64,000 nucleotides of DNA from Thermoleophilaceae bacterium. GTDB taxonomy: Bacteria > Actinomycetota > Thermoleophilia > Solirubrobacterales > Thermoleophilaceae. The translations under genes and the position numbers were made by a program. The stretch covers positions 62,001-126,000 of the forward strand of contig DASUWY010000014.1 of the NCBI GenBank assembly GCA_036378175.1, given 5' to 3'. Below the pieces are notes generated by a model. The model worked only from the letters and a program-made list of their open reading frames with translations. It did not search any database and was not told where the DNA came from. Positions 8,712 to 16,696 of the stretch are shown here, piece after piece (the first letter of the stretch is position 1; every line of letters begins with the position of its first letter).

Positions 8712-9755
8712 ATGAGCCCCGGAGCGGTGAAGCTGAGCGACGTGGCTGAGCGGGCCGGCGTGCATCCCGCCACGGTGTCGCGCGCGCTGAGCGACCGCAC
8801 GCGCCACATGGTCAACGCCGCCACCGCGGAGCGCGTGCTGGCGGCCGCCGAGGAGCTCGGCTACACGCCCAACCCGATCGCCCGCAGCCTCAAGACCAAC
8901 CGCTCGTTCACGATCGCGGTCCTGCTGCCGGACCTCACCAACCCGCTGTTTCCCCCGATGGTGCGCGGCATCGAGGACGCGCTCGCGGAGGCGGGCTTCA
9001 CCGCCCTGATCGCGAACACCGACAACAATCCCGACCGAGCCCTCGCGGCGCTCGAGACCATGCGCACGCGCCTGGCCGATGGCTGCATCGCGGCCACCGC
9101 CACCCGCGACGACGGACTGCTGGCGGAGGCGGCCGGCGAGATGCCGATGGTGCTGATCAACCGGCGCGTGCTGAGCCACGCAATGCCGGCGGTGGTGGCG
9201 GACGACCGGAGCGGCGTGCGACAGGCCGTGGAGCATCTGGCGGCGCTCGGGCACGAGCGGATCGCCCACGTGGCGGGACCGCAGTGGCTCGCCACCGGCG
9301 CCGATCGGCACGAGGCGTTCCTGGCGGCCCTGCGCGGCGTGGGCCTCGGGCCCGACCCGGAGCTCATCAGCTTCGGCGAGGGCTTCACCGAGGAGCAGGG
9401 CGCGCGATCGCTCCACGCTCTCCTCCACGCCGGCGCCAGGTTCACGGCGCTCGTGGCGGGCAACGACCTGATGGCATTGGGCTGCTACGACGTCCTCGCC
9501 GAGCGCGGCCTCTCCTGCCCCGGCGACATCTCGGTTGTCGGCTTCAACGACATGCCGTTCGCGGACAAGTTCAACCCGCCGCTCACGACGGTTCGCATCC
9601 CGCACTACGAGATGGGCAGACGCGCGGCGGAGCTGCTGCTCGAGCGGATCGAGGGCGACGGCTCGGCGCCCAGCGAGGACATCGTGCTGCCGGTGGAGCT
9701 CGTGCAGCGCGCCTCTACCGCGCCGGCGCCCTCCCGTCGCGCGCGGCAGGCGTAG
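8712..9755 (+). CDS. LacI-family transcriptional regulator of the catabolic island
   Basis: The 347-residue protein begins with a LacI helix-turn-helix (VKLSDVAERAGVHPATVSRA, about residues 5-24) and hinge helix (NPIARSLKTNRS). A periplasmic-binding-like effector domain follows (IAVLLPDLTNPLFPPMVRGI; AVVADDRSGVRQAVEHLAALGHERIAHV in two pieces; SVVGFNDMPFADKFNPPLTTV in two pieces). LacI proteins bind CG-centred palindromes and release them on binding a ligand, usually a sugar or catabolic intermediate. Four copies of one such palindrome occur in this window, all before island genes. Its 3' end overlaps the convergent M24 gene by 41 bp. Confidence 0.93.
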   Translation: MSPGAVKLSDVAERAGVHPATVSRALSDRTRHMVNAATAERVLAAAEELGYTPNPIARSLKTNRSFTIAVLLPDLTNPLFPPMVRGIEDALAEAGFTALIANTDNNPDRALAALETMRTRLADGCIAATATRDDGLLAEAAGEMPMVLINRRVLSHAMPAVVADDRSGVRQAVEHLAALGHERIAHVAGPQWLATGADRHEAFLAALRGVGLGPDPELISFGEGFTEEQGARSLHALLHAGARFTALVAGNDLMALGCYDVLAERGLSCPGDISVVGFNDMPFADKFNPPLTTVRIPHYEMGRRAAELLLERIEGDGSAPSEDIVLPVELVQRASTAPAPSRRARQA

Positions 9756-11055
9756 GCGCGCCCCACTCGGTGTTGAGCTGGGACTGCGTCTCGCGCACTC
9801 CGGCCAGGGGCCCGTGCGCCGTCTCGTAGCCGCCGCGTCCGGTGATCATCAGATCCTCGGCTGGGAAGCGCGTGATCACCTCGCAACCGTCGGACGTCAC
9901 AACCAGTTGTTCCTCGATACGCGCTGCCGACCAGCCGTCCGAGGCCGGCCAGAAGGTCTCGAGCGCGAACACCATCCCCTCCTCGATCGTCTCCGGATGG
10001 TCCAGCGACACAAGCCGGCTGATGATCGGCTTCTCCCAGATCGAGAGGCCCACGCCGTGTCCGAACTGGAGCGCGAACGCCGCCTCCTCGCTCGGGAAGC
10101 CAAAGTCCTGCGCGCGCGGCCATATGCTCGCCACCTCGGCCGTGGTAACGCCCGGCCGGACCATGGCGATCGCGCGGTCGAGCAGCTCGCGGCAGACCTT
10201 GTAGGCGTCAACCAGGGCCTGTGAGGCGCTGCCCACCGCGAACGTGCGGTAGTAGCACGTGCGGTAGCCCATGTACGAATGGAGGATGTCGAAGTAGGCG
10301 GGGTCGCCCGGACGCAGCGCGCGGTCGGTGTAGACGTGCGGATGCGGGCTGCAGCGCTCGCCGGAGATCGCGTTCACGCCCTCCACGTGCTCCGAGCCCA
10401 TGTCGTACAGCACCTTGTTCACGAGGCCGACGCATTCGTTCTCGCGGATGCCCGGCTTCATAGCTCGGTAGAGCTCGTCGTACGCGGCGTCGACCATCAT
10501 GCAGGCGGTGTCGAGCAGCGTGATCTCGTCCTGGGTCTTGATCACGCGCGCCCGCTGCATGAGCTGCTGACCATCCACCACCTCGATTCCCGCGCGCTGG
10601 AGCGCGAACATCACCGGAGGCTCCACCACATCCACGCCCACGGGCGCGCCTGTGAGCTCGCGCTCATTCAGCTCGCGCGCGATCTTCTCCGCCACGTCCT
10701 CCGCCCGTCCGCTCTCTGGCGACATCGCCCCGCGCATCGTGGAGATCCCGGCGGGAGAGCGGCCATCCAGCCAGGGGCAGTAGAGGTCGTGGTGGCGAGC
10801 GGCGGAGCCGAAGTCCCACACGAGCGGCTCGTGGCCGCGCGGCAGGAGGGAGAAGCGGGCCAGCTTGTCCATCGCCCAGGTGCCGATGTGCGTGGCGGTG
10901 ATGTAGCGGATGTTCGCCATGTCGAAGCAGAGCAGCGCCGCCATCTCCGACTCCTCGAGCAGCGTCTTGATGCGGTCGAGCCGCTCGCGCCGCAGGCGGT
11001 CCACGTCCACCCGCTTTTCCCAGTCCACGCTGTTCAGGCCGTATGTGCGCGTCAC
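9715..11055 (-). CDS. M24-family (creatinase/aminopeptidase P-fold) hydrolase or lyase with an altered metal site
   Basis: The 446-residue protein has a creatinase N-terminal domain (ALLCFDMANIRYIT) and a pita-bread C-terminal domain. Expected M24 metal ligands are D256 (YFDILHS), H333 (FGHGVG), E366 (ALETF) and E381 (RIEEQ). The second Asp of the family, 11 residues after the first, is Cys here (C267, in GYRTCYYRTF). Known relatives hydrolyse Xaa-Pro bonds, creatine or ectoine, or cleave dimethylsulfoniopropionate (DddP). Several stretches recall DddP to me, but I cannot assign the substrate. It follows E1 beta with a GTGA overlap, so it belongs to the LacI-controlled operon. Confidence 0.75.
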   Translation of the reverse strand: MTRTYGLNSVDWEKRVDVDRLRRERLDRIKTLLEESEMAALLCFDMANIRYITATHIGTWAMDKLARFSLLPRGHEPLVWDFGSAARHHDLYCPWLDGRSPAGISTMRGAMSPESGRAEDVAEKIARELNERELTGAPVGVDVVEPPVMFALQRAGIEVVDGQQLMQRARVIKTQDEITLLDTACMMVDAAYDELYRAMKPGIRENECVGLVNKVLYDMGSEHVEGVNAISGERCSPHPHVYTDRALRPGDPAYFDILHSYMGYRTCYYRTFAVGSASQALVDAYKVCRELLDRAIAMVRPGVTTAEVASIWPRAQDFGFPSEEAAFALQFGHGVGLSIWEKPIISRLVSLDHPETIEEGMVFALETFWPASDGWSAARIEEQLVVTSDGCEVITRFPAEDLMITGRGGYETAHGPLAGVRETQSQLNTEWGAPTPAARDGRAPAR

Positions 11056-12038
11056 GTGATCGCCCCCACTCCAAGGCGTGCGCGAACGGAGCGGGCGATC
11101 GTCTCCGCGCCCGGCAGGAAGGCGTCCTCGAGCGGCGGGCTGTACGGAATCGGTGTGTCGTCCGTGGCGAGCAGCCAGGCGTCGTCGAGATCCTCGAGAG
11201 CCGCCTCGGCCACCGCGCCCAGGAGGCCCGCCCCGTGGCCTCCCAGGCGCGGCCCCTCCTCCACCACGAGCAGCCGGTTGGTCCGGCTGACCGATTCGAG
11301 GACGGTGCCGAGGTCGAGCGGCCGTAACGAGCGGAGGTCGACCACTTCGCAGTCGATCCCCTCCTCCGCCAGTGTCCCGGAGGCCGCCAGCGCGTCATGA
11401 ACCCCCTTCATGACAGCGACGATCGTGAGGTCGCGCCCCTCCCGAACCACACGCGCGGACCCGAGCTCTGCAACCTGCGACGCGCGACCTGCGACCTCTT
11501 GCTTCAAGGAGTAGAGGCGCTTGTGCTCGAGAAACAACACAGGGTTGTTGTCCCGAATCGCCCCCTTCAGCATCGCCTTTGCGTCTCCGGGGAAAGCCGG
11601 GCAGGCGATCTTCAGCCCCGGCACCCCGAGGTACCAGGCGGCCGGAGTCTGCGAGTGGATCGCGCCAAAGCGCCCGCCGGCGCCCACCGCACAGCGGACC
11701 ACGAGCGGCACACTCGCCTGCTCGTTCGACAGGTACCAGAACTTCGACGCCTGGTTCACGAGCGAGTCCATCGCGAGCGTCATGAAGTCGCCGAACATGA
11801 TCTCGATCACGGGGCGGAGCCCGGTTATGGCGCTTCCGAACGCCGCACCCGCGAGTGCCAGCTCGGAGATGGGAGTGTCGAACACGCGCCCCGGGCCAAA
11901 CCGCTCGGCGAGCCCGCCCGTGACGGCGAACACGCCGCCCGCGGCCGCCACGTCCTCGCCAAAGAACACCACGCGCTCGTCGCGCTCGAGCTCCTCGGCG
12001 AGGGCATCGCGAATCGCGTCGCGGAACTCCAGGCTCAT
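11052..12038 (-). CDS. Thiamine-diphosphate-dependent dehydrogenase E1 component, beta subunit
   Basis: This 328-residue protein matches the beta subunits of pyruvate, branched-chain 2-oxoacid and acetoin dehydrogenases: FGEDVAAAGGVFAVTGGL early, the PVIEIMFGDFM segment, GAGGRFGAIHSQ and a C-terminal VVDLRSLRPLD. It forms an alpha2beta2 heterotetramer with the alpha subunit encoded directly upstream (ATGA overlap). E1 decarboxylates a 2-oxo acid, or cleaves acetoin, and passes the acyl group to a lipoyl E2. No E2 or E3 gene is in this window, so the enzyme must borrow them or act differently. Confidence 0.88.
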   Translation of the reverse strand: MSLEFRDAIRDALAEELERDERVVFFGEDVAAAGGVFAVTGGLAERFGPGRVFDTPISELALAGAAFGSAITGLRPVIEIMFGDFMTLAMDSLVNQASKFWYLSNEQASVPLVVRCAVGAGGRFGAIHSQTPAAWYLGVPGLKIACPAFPGDAKAMLKGAIRDNNPVLFLEHKRLYSLKQEVAGRASQVAELGSARVVREGRDLTIVAVMKGVHDALAASGTLAEEGIDCEVVDLRSLRPLDLGTVLESVSRTNRLLVVEEGPRLGGHGAGLLGAVAEAALEDLDDAWLLATDDTPIPYSPPLEDAFLPGAETIARSVRARLGVGAIT

Positions 12039-12991
12039 GGCGCGTACTCCGTTGCGGGGCGCGCGTCGGGGTCCGGATACGGCGCTTCGAGGGCCGCCTC
12101 GATCGCGTGGTTGATCCGCTCCTGCGTCTCGCGCTCCACCGCGTCGAGCTGCTCGTCCTCCACGCCGTGCTGTGCGGAGAGCCGCCCGCGGAGGAGAACG
12201 ATGGGGTCGCGCTGAAGCCAGCTGTCGAGCTCGCCCTCGGGGCGGTACGCGCCAGGGTCTGACTTGGAGTGGCCGAGGTGGCGGTAGGTGAGCGCCTCGA
12301 TGAACGACGGGCCGTCACCTGCCCGGGCGCCGTTCACCGCCTGCGTGGCGGCGCCGATCACTGCCTCGAGGTCGTTGCCGTCCACCTTGCCGGACGGCAT
12401 CCCGTAGGTGGCTGCGCGCGCAGCGATGTCTCCTCCCGCGGTCACCTGCGCCATCGGCGTGAACTCCCCGTAGCCGTTGTTCTCACACACGAAGACCACC
12501 GGAAGGTGCATCACCTGCGCGAAGTTCAGGCATTCGTGGAAGTACGCCTGGTTGGCGGCGCCATCGCCGAAGAAGGCCACCACCACGCGCCCCTCGCGCT
12601 GGGCGGTGAGCGCGGCGCCCGTGGCCGTGGCGATGCTGCCGCCCACGATGCCGAAGCAACCAAGCAGCCCGTGGTCGAGGTCGATCACGTTCATCGAGCC
12701 GGCGCGGCCGCCGCAGGCGCCGGTGTCGCGTCCCATCAGCTCGGCTGCGAGCGCCTCCGGCTCGGTGCCCTTGGCAAGCGCGGCGCCGTGGCCGCGATAG
12801 GTGGCGGCCACCTGATCGCCCTGCTCGAGCGCGGCGCACACTCCCACTGACACCGCCTCCTGCCCCGTGTAGAGGTGCACGGTTCCGTGGATCTCCCCGC
12901 GCAGGAACAGGCGCTGCATGGCCTCCTCGAAATAGCGCAGGAGGAGCATGCGGCCGTAGCCGTCGAGCAACGTGGCCGTGTCCGCCGTCAA
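12035..12991 (-). CDS. Thiamine-diphosphate-dependent dehydrogenase E1 component, alpha subunit
   Basis: The 318-residue protein carries the thiamine-diphosphate motif (GDGAANQAYFHECLNFA to ENNGY, about residues 160-190) and the alpha-subunit signatures HLYTGQEAVSVG and YRGHG. The loop around LTYRHLGHSKSDPGAYR is also typical. Length and motifs are closest to acetoin dehydrogenase alpha subunits (AcoA type), which is an impression, not a computed result. The TTG at 12991 is the only start that keeps the family N-terminus; AGAAGG-like bases sit directly against it inside the operator palindrome. A LacI operator therefore overlaps the translation start region. Confidence 0.87.
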   Translation of the reverse strand: MTADTATLLDGYGRMLLLRYFEEAMQRLFLRGEIHGTVHLYTGQEAVSVGVCAALEQGDQVAATYRGHGAALAKGTEPEALAAELMGRDTGACGGRAGSMNVIDLDHGLLGCFGIVGGSIATATGAALTAQREGRVVVAFFGDGAANQAYFHECLNFAQVMHLPVVFVCENNGYGEFTPMAQVTAGGDIAARAATYGMPSGKVDGNDLEAVIGAATQAVNGARAGDGPSFIEALTYRHLGHSKSDPGAYRPEGELDSWLQRDPIVLLRGRLSAQHGVEDEQLDAVERETQERINHAIEAALEAPYPDPDARPATEYAP

Positions 12992-13015
12992 CCTTCTGCA
13001 AACGTTTGCAGAAGG
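12992..13015. promoter_or_regulatory. LacI-type operator 3, perfect 24-bp palindrome
   Basis: CCTTCTGCAAAC followed by its exact inverse complement forms a 24-bp perfect dyad containing the core TGCAAACGTTTGCA. It abuts the E1 alpha start codon. A TTGACA-like -35 for the minus strand lies at 13031-13026, placing the presumed -10 inside this operator. Confidence 0.85.
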
Positions 13016-13053
13016 GCGGGCCTGATGTCAAGCGGGTCCTCGCCGAGACGGAC

Positions 13054-13067
13054 TGCAAACGGTTGCA
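13054..13067. promoter_or_regulatory. LacI-type operator 4
   Basis: TGCAAACGGTTGCA matches the island operator consensus. It is 49 bp from operator 3 centre to centre, upstream of the minus-strand -35 box, a spacing that could allow looping or cooperative binding. Confidence 0.75.
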
Positions 13068-13096
13068 GCACCTTGCCAGCCACGCGTTGGATGTTG

Positions 13097-13113
13097 CCCA
13101 TGTCATACATGGG
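13097..13113. other. Inverted repeat (7-bp stem, 3-nt loop) beside the right 50-bp repeat
   Basis: CCCATGT (13097-13103) and ACATGGG (13107-13113) pair around CAT. It adjoins the right repeat copy just as the 2814-2836 hairpin overlaps the left copy, but its sequence differs. It lies downstream of the minus-strand thioesterase gene and may act as a terminator. Confidence 0.5.
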
Positions 13114-13163
13114 TAAGTCCCAACGCATGGGCCCGCACGCTTATTGCTGCCGTTCGTGCCGCG
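13114..13163. repeat. 50-bp direct repeat, right copy
   Basis: This copy is 49/50 identical to 2834-2883 and in the same orientation. It ends one base before the TGA of the thioesterase gene on the minus strand. The sequence between the two copies contains exactly the LacI-regulated island. Confidence 0.9.
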
Positions 13164-13586
13164 TCACTGCGCGGCCAGCAGGTACTGCGTGCAGCGAAAC
13201 AGCGCCAGCACCTTGAGGTCGGACTCCCGCCGCACCGTCGCGTCCCACACCTGCGTGGTCCGGCCGCCGTGGGCCAGCTGCGCCACGCAGACGAGCACGT
13301 CGTCCGGCCCGGCGGAGCGCAGGAAGTTCGACTTGAGCTCCGAGGTGGTGAACCCCATCTTCCCCTCGGGCAGCGCCGCGATGCAGCCGTAGCCGCAGCA
13401 GGTGTCCGCCATCGACACCACCGTCCCGGCGTGCAGGAAGCCGTTCGGCGCCATGAACTCCGCCCGCAGCTCCAAGCGAGCCTCGATCTCCCCCGGCTCC
13501 ACCCGCAGGACCTCGAGTCCGAACAGCCCCGGCAGCCGGCCGGCGCTCGCCTCGTTGAAGAACTCGGGACCGGGCGTGCTCAACAC
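13164..13586 (-). CDS. PaaI/4HBT-type hotdog-fold thioesterase
   Basis: The 140-residue protein shows the hotdog thioesterase pattern: NGFLHAGTVVSMADTCCGYG (about residues 48-67), whose HAGTVVSMAD core holds the catalytic region, and FTTSELKSNFLRSA as the following strand. Members hydrolyse acyl-CoA thioesters such as phenylacetyl- or hydroxybenzoyl-CoA; the substrate here is unknown. The start ATG at 13586 overlaps the 3' end of the upstream dehalogenase gene by 7 bp, so the two are probably one operon. Confidence 0.85.
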   Translation of the reverse strand: MLSTPGPEFFNEASAGRLPGLFGLEVLRVEPGEIEARLELRAEFMAPNGFLHAGTVVSMADTCCGYGCIAALPEGKMGFTTSELKSNFLRSAGPDDVLVCVAQLAHGGRTTQVWDATVRRESDLKVLALFRCTQYLLAAQ

Positions 13587-14455
13587 GCCATGAAGCGGAG
13601 CATCTCCTCCGCTATCCGCTCGCCCTGGTCCTCCTGGAGGAAGTGGGCGGCGTTCTCGATCCTCACCTGCTCCCCGGCGGTGGGGATCAGCGACGTGAAC
13701 ACCTCACCGGAGCGCGGGAACGGGAACACGGGATCGCTGTCGGAGAAGGCCACCAGCGCGGGCTGGTCCCAGCGCGACAGCGCGTCGGACACCGCACGCA
13801 TCTCGGCAGCGCCGGCCATCTCGTCGGAGGTCGGCACGATCAGCGGGAACTGCGCCGCGCCCGCCTTCGACTCGGGGGTGGGGAACGGGGCCTCGTAGGC
13901 GGCCACCACGTCCTCCGGCACGTCCGTGGCGGTGGCGCCGCCGACGACGAAGCCCACCGGCAGGTCCGGGTTGCGCTCGGCGAAGTCGCGCCACGCCATG
14001 AAGCCCTTGCTCACGCGCCCCGTGAAGAGGCCGGTGTTGAGGATCACGAGCCTCGCCACGCGCTCGGGGTTCTCCATCGCCCAGCGCAGGCCGATGGGGC
14101 CGCCCCAGTCCTGAACCACCACGGTGGCGCCCTGGACGTCGAGCCCCGCGAGGAGCTGCGTGATCAACTCCACGTGGCGGTCGTACGTGTACCACTCGCG
14201 CTCGGTGGGTTTGTCCGAGCGGCCGAAGCCGGCGTAGTCCGGGCAGATCACCCGGTAGCCGCCGGCCACGAGCGGCGGCAGGATCTTGCGGTAGAGGTAG
14301 GACCAGGTGGGCTCGCCGTGGAAGCAGACGATCGGCTCCCCCTCCCCCTCGTCCACCCAGTGCAGCCGCAGGCCGTGCAGTTCCGCGTAGTGCGGTTCGA
14401 AGTCGTAGCCGGGCAGGTTCTCGAAGCGCTCGTCCGGCGTGCGGAAGACGTCCAT
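13580..14455 (-). CDS. Haloalkane dehalogenase, DhlA-type (HLD-I)
   Basis: The 291-residue alpha/beta hydrolase has the diagnostic HGEPTWSYLYRKI oxyanion-hole motif and an Asp nucleophile in VVQDWGGPIG; the Trp after it binds halide in DhlA. A second Trp occurs in the cap (FMAWRDF). The catalytic acid is probably an Asp in FSDSDPVFP, and the base His lies in NAAHFLQED. The family releases halide from short halogenated alkanes by an alkyl-aspartate intermediate; natural substrates of most chromosomal members are unknown. The frame is open upstream to 14782, but the ATG at 14455, which shares one base with the preceding stop codon, gives the family N-terminus. Confidence 0.85.
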   Translation of the reverse strand: MDVFRTPDERFENLPGYDFEPHYAELHGLRLHWVDEGEGEPIVCFHGEPTWSYLYRKILPPLVAGGYRVICPDYAGFGRSDKPTEREWYTYDRHVELITQLLAGLDVQGATVVVQDWGGPIGLRWAMENPERVARLVILNTGLFTGRVSKGFMAWRDFAERNPDLPVGFVVGGATATDVPEDVVAAYEAPFPTPESKAGAAQFPLIVPTSDEMAGAAEMRAVSDALSRWDQPALVAFSDSDPVFPFPRSGEVFTSLIPTAGEQVRIENAAHFLQEDQGERIAEEMLRFMAC

Positions 14456-15123
14456 CAGCCTCCCGCCGGGAGCGCGTAGCCGGCGATCGCGGCGTAGTGC
14501 GCGGCCGCGGCGGCGATCACGAGCACGTGGAAGATCTCGTGGTAGCCGAACACCCTCGGGCTCGGGTCCGGCCGCCGCAGCGCGTAGATCACGGCTCCCG
14601 CGCTGTAGAGCACCCCACCCACGGCGAGCAGCGCCACCGCGCCGACTCCGGCGCGCGACATCAGCTGCGGCATCGTGGCCGCACCCACCCACCCGAGCGC
14701 GAGGTAGATCCCCGCCATCAGCCACTTGGGGGCATCCACCCAGGCGAGCTTGAGCGCGACCCCCGCGAGCGCGCCTCCCCACACCACCGCCAGCACCACG
14801 CTGGCGAGCGGGCCATGGAGGACGAGGAGGCCGAAGGGCGTGTAGGTGCCCGCGATGAGCACGAAGATCATCGAGTGGTCGAGCCGCCGCATCCAGCGCC
14901 GCGTGGCGGGCCGCCAGGTGATGCGGTGGTACAGCGCGCTGGCGCCGAACAGGCCGGACACGGACGCCGCGTAGATGGCCGCCGCGGTGGTGGCCTTGCG
15001 CGTGGGCGCCACGAGCACGAGCACCGCGCCAGTGATCAGGGACGCGAAGAACGCGTACTGGTGCGACACGCCGCGGAAGCGCGGCTTGGGCAGCTCGTGG
15101 GCTGTGATCGCGCGGAGCATCAT
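14455..15123 (-). CDS. Hemolysin III / PAQR-family integral membrane protein
   Basis: The 222-residue protein has about seven hydrophobic helices. Conserved polar positions are GVSHQYAFF at the start, SALYHR, RRLDHSMIF with AGTYTPF, and GYHEIFHVLVI near the C-terminus. The three His plus Ser/Asp pattern is the zinc site of the HlyIII/adiponectin-receptor superfamily. Bacterial members are annotated as hemolysins but probably act on membrane lipids or in membrane homeostasis. It lies in a run of tightly packed minus-strand genes ending with the thioesterase. Confidence 0.87.
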   Translation of the reverse strand: MMLRAITAHELPKPRFRGVSHQYAFFASLITGAVLVLVAPTRKATTAAAIYAASVSGLFGASALYHRITWRPATRRWMRRLDHSMIFVLIAGTYTPFGLLVLHGPLASVVLAVVWGGALAGVALKLAWVDAPKWLMAGIYLALGWVGAATMPQLMSRAGVGAVALLAVGGVLYSAGAVIYALRRPDPSPRVFGYHEIFHVLVIAAAAAHYAAIAGYALPAGG

Positions 15124-15986
15124 CAGGCAGCTACCCGCTTTGCGCGTGCCGCTACCGAGGCGAGTGCCTCGAGGAGCACCGCGCAGAACTGCTCGCCCTT
15201 CACGGTCACGCCCGAATGATCACAGGCGATCTCGAACGTGGGAGCCGAGAGCGACTCCGCGAGCTCGTACTGCTTGCGAGGCGGCACGGCGCTGTCGCGC
15301 GTGGTCACCACCACGGCCGCCGGCACTCCCAGGTGCTTTATCCAGGTGCGGCTGTCGAAGCGGCCGATCTCGCGGCCGGCCTCGGCGATGTCGCGCGCGC
15401 TCCCGCGCGAAAGCTCAGCGGCCACCCACGACGTCACCGGGCTGTCCGGGAAGCCCGCCCGCCGCAATCCCCATCGCCACGACTGGTGGGGGAATGCGCC
15501 GAGCAGCAGCCTCAACAGCCCCATGCCGCTCCAGAGCGCCTTCATGCGCGGGTCCTTCCACTCGCGCGCGGTGGCGCAGAGCACCAGCGCCGCCACGGCT
15601 TCCGGGTGGTCCCGCGCCATCAGCGACGCGATCGGGCCACCCATCGAGTAGCCCACGACGATCGCGGGAGCGAGGTCCAGCTCCTTCAGGAGCGCTGCGG
15701 CGTCCGAGGCGCAGCCTGTGAGCGTGAACGGCTCGTCAGCGCGCAGGCCACGGCCATGCCCGCGGTGGTCGAGCGCGAGCACTCGATAGCCGGCGTCCGC
15801 CAGCGGCTTGTACACACGGAACCAGTTGAGGTCGCTCGGGAACATCCACCCGTGCAGCAGCAGGACCGGCGGCCCGTTTCCCCCGGTGTCCCGGACGAAC
15901 AGCTCGCCGAGGCCCGGCACTCGAATGAGCCGGCCCTCCGGCAGGTCCACCGGCGGGTCCGGCGCGGAGGCGCGCTCACTCGCCAT
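15123..15986 (-). CDS. Alpha/beta-fold hydrolase
   Basis: The 287-residue protein has an alpha/beta hydrolase core: LLLHGWMFPS (oxyanion hole), LDHRGHGRG, nucleophile elbow VGYSMGG (Ser), acid region TTRDSAVPP and a C-terminal DHSGV where the catalytic His stands. It is a serine esterase, lipase or peroxidase-type hydrolase of unknown substrate. The ATG at 15986 overlaps the TetR stop by 11 bp, so the TetR regulator and hydrolase are coupled. This suggests that TetR controls the hydrolase and the downstream hlyIII-dehalogenase-thioesterase genes. Confidence 0.85.
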   Translation of the reverse strand: MASERASAPDPPVDLPEGRLIRVPGLGELFVRDTGGNGPPVLLLHGWMFPSDLNWFRVYKPLADAGYRVLALDHRGHGRGLRADEPFTLTGCASDAAALLKELDLAPAIVVGYSMGGPIASLMARDHPEAVAALVLCATAREWKDPRMKALWSGMGLLRLLLGAFPHQSWRWGLRRAGFPDSPVTSWVAAELSRGSARDIAEAGREIGRFDSRTWIKHLGVPAAVVVTTRDSAVPPRKQYELAESLSAPTFEIACDHSGVTVKGEQFCAVLLEALASVAARAKRVAA

Positions 15987-16668
15987 GGAGCACGCGCTCC
16001 GCCTGACCATGACCCGCCAGGAACGCGATCTGCAGGTAGCTGATCACCGGCTCGAGCTCGGGCAGGTCCGCCGTCCGGCCGCTTCGCACCCGGTCGGACA
16101 CGAGCTCGTTCACCGCGCCTACGGTGGCGATGAACACCTCGTCCGGCAGCTGCGGAATCTCCTCTGGATGGTCGGCCCGGTAGCTCTCGTGGAGCGCCTT
16201 GAGCAGCTCCGCGAAGCGCCGGTGCACCTCTCCCCGGCGCTCGAGCGCGCGCGGGCCGGCGGCTAGCACCTCCACCAGGAAGGTGCGCGCGAAGTCCGGC
16301 ACCGCGGCGAGCGTGGCGAGGTACGCGCGCACGCCGGCGCGAATGTGGTCGCGCCACTCGCCCTCCGCCTCGAGCGTGGCGCGCTCCACCGCGTTCACAA
16401 GAATCTCCACCCCGCCGTCGAACGCCGCGAGGAAGCAGTCCTCCTTGTCCTGGAAGTGCTCGTAGAACGTCTTGCGCGAAACGCCCGCTCCGCCCACCAC
16501 GTCCGCTACCGTGGTGGCCGAGTAGCCCTTGGCTGCCACTGCGTGGGCCATCGCTTCAAGCATGCGCGCACGCTGCGAGGCAAGCACCTCCTCACGCGCG
16601 AGCCGGTGCGGGCCCCGCGGCAGGCGCCTGATCTGCCCCTCGGCACTGAGTGGCCTCACGTCCCCCAT
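15976..16668 (-). CDS. TetR/AcrR-family transcriptional regulator
   Basis: The N-terminal helix-turn-helix reads AMAHAVAAKGYSATTVADVV and GVSRKTFYEHFQDKEDCFLAAF, a typical TetR DNA-binding domain at about residues 35-80, followed by an all-helical ligand and dimer domain. The ATG at 16668 is chosen; a GTG at 16680 is possible but leaves only 16 bp to the divergent adenylate cyclase. Because the two starts are so close, both genes may have leaderless or nearly leaderless transcripts. The regulator precedes and overlaps the alpha/beta hydrolase gene. Confidence 0.88.
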   Translation of the reverse strand: MGDVRPLSAEGQIRRLPRGPHRLAREEVLASQRARMLEAMAHAVAAKGYSATTVADVVGGAGVSRKTFYEHFQDKEDCFLAAFDGGVEILVNAVERATLEAEGEWRDHIRAGVRAYLATLAAVPDFARTFLVEVLAAGPRALERRGEVHRRFAELLKALHESYRADHPEEIPQLPDEVFIATVGAVNELVSDRVRSGRTADLPELEPVISYLQIAFLAGHGQAERVLHGE

Positions 16669-16696
16669 AGTGGTAAACACAAGCGTACAGTAGACC

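Noticed and set aside
9715-11055. Firm assignment of the M24 protein as DMSP lyase DddP
   Set aside because: Several segments look alike from memory, but the metal-ligand substitution and lack of a search make the specific name unsafe.
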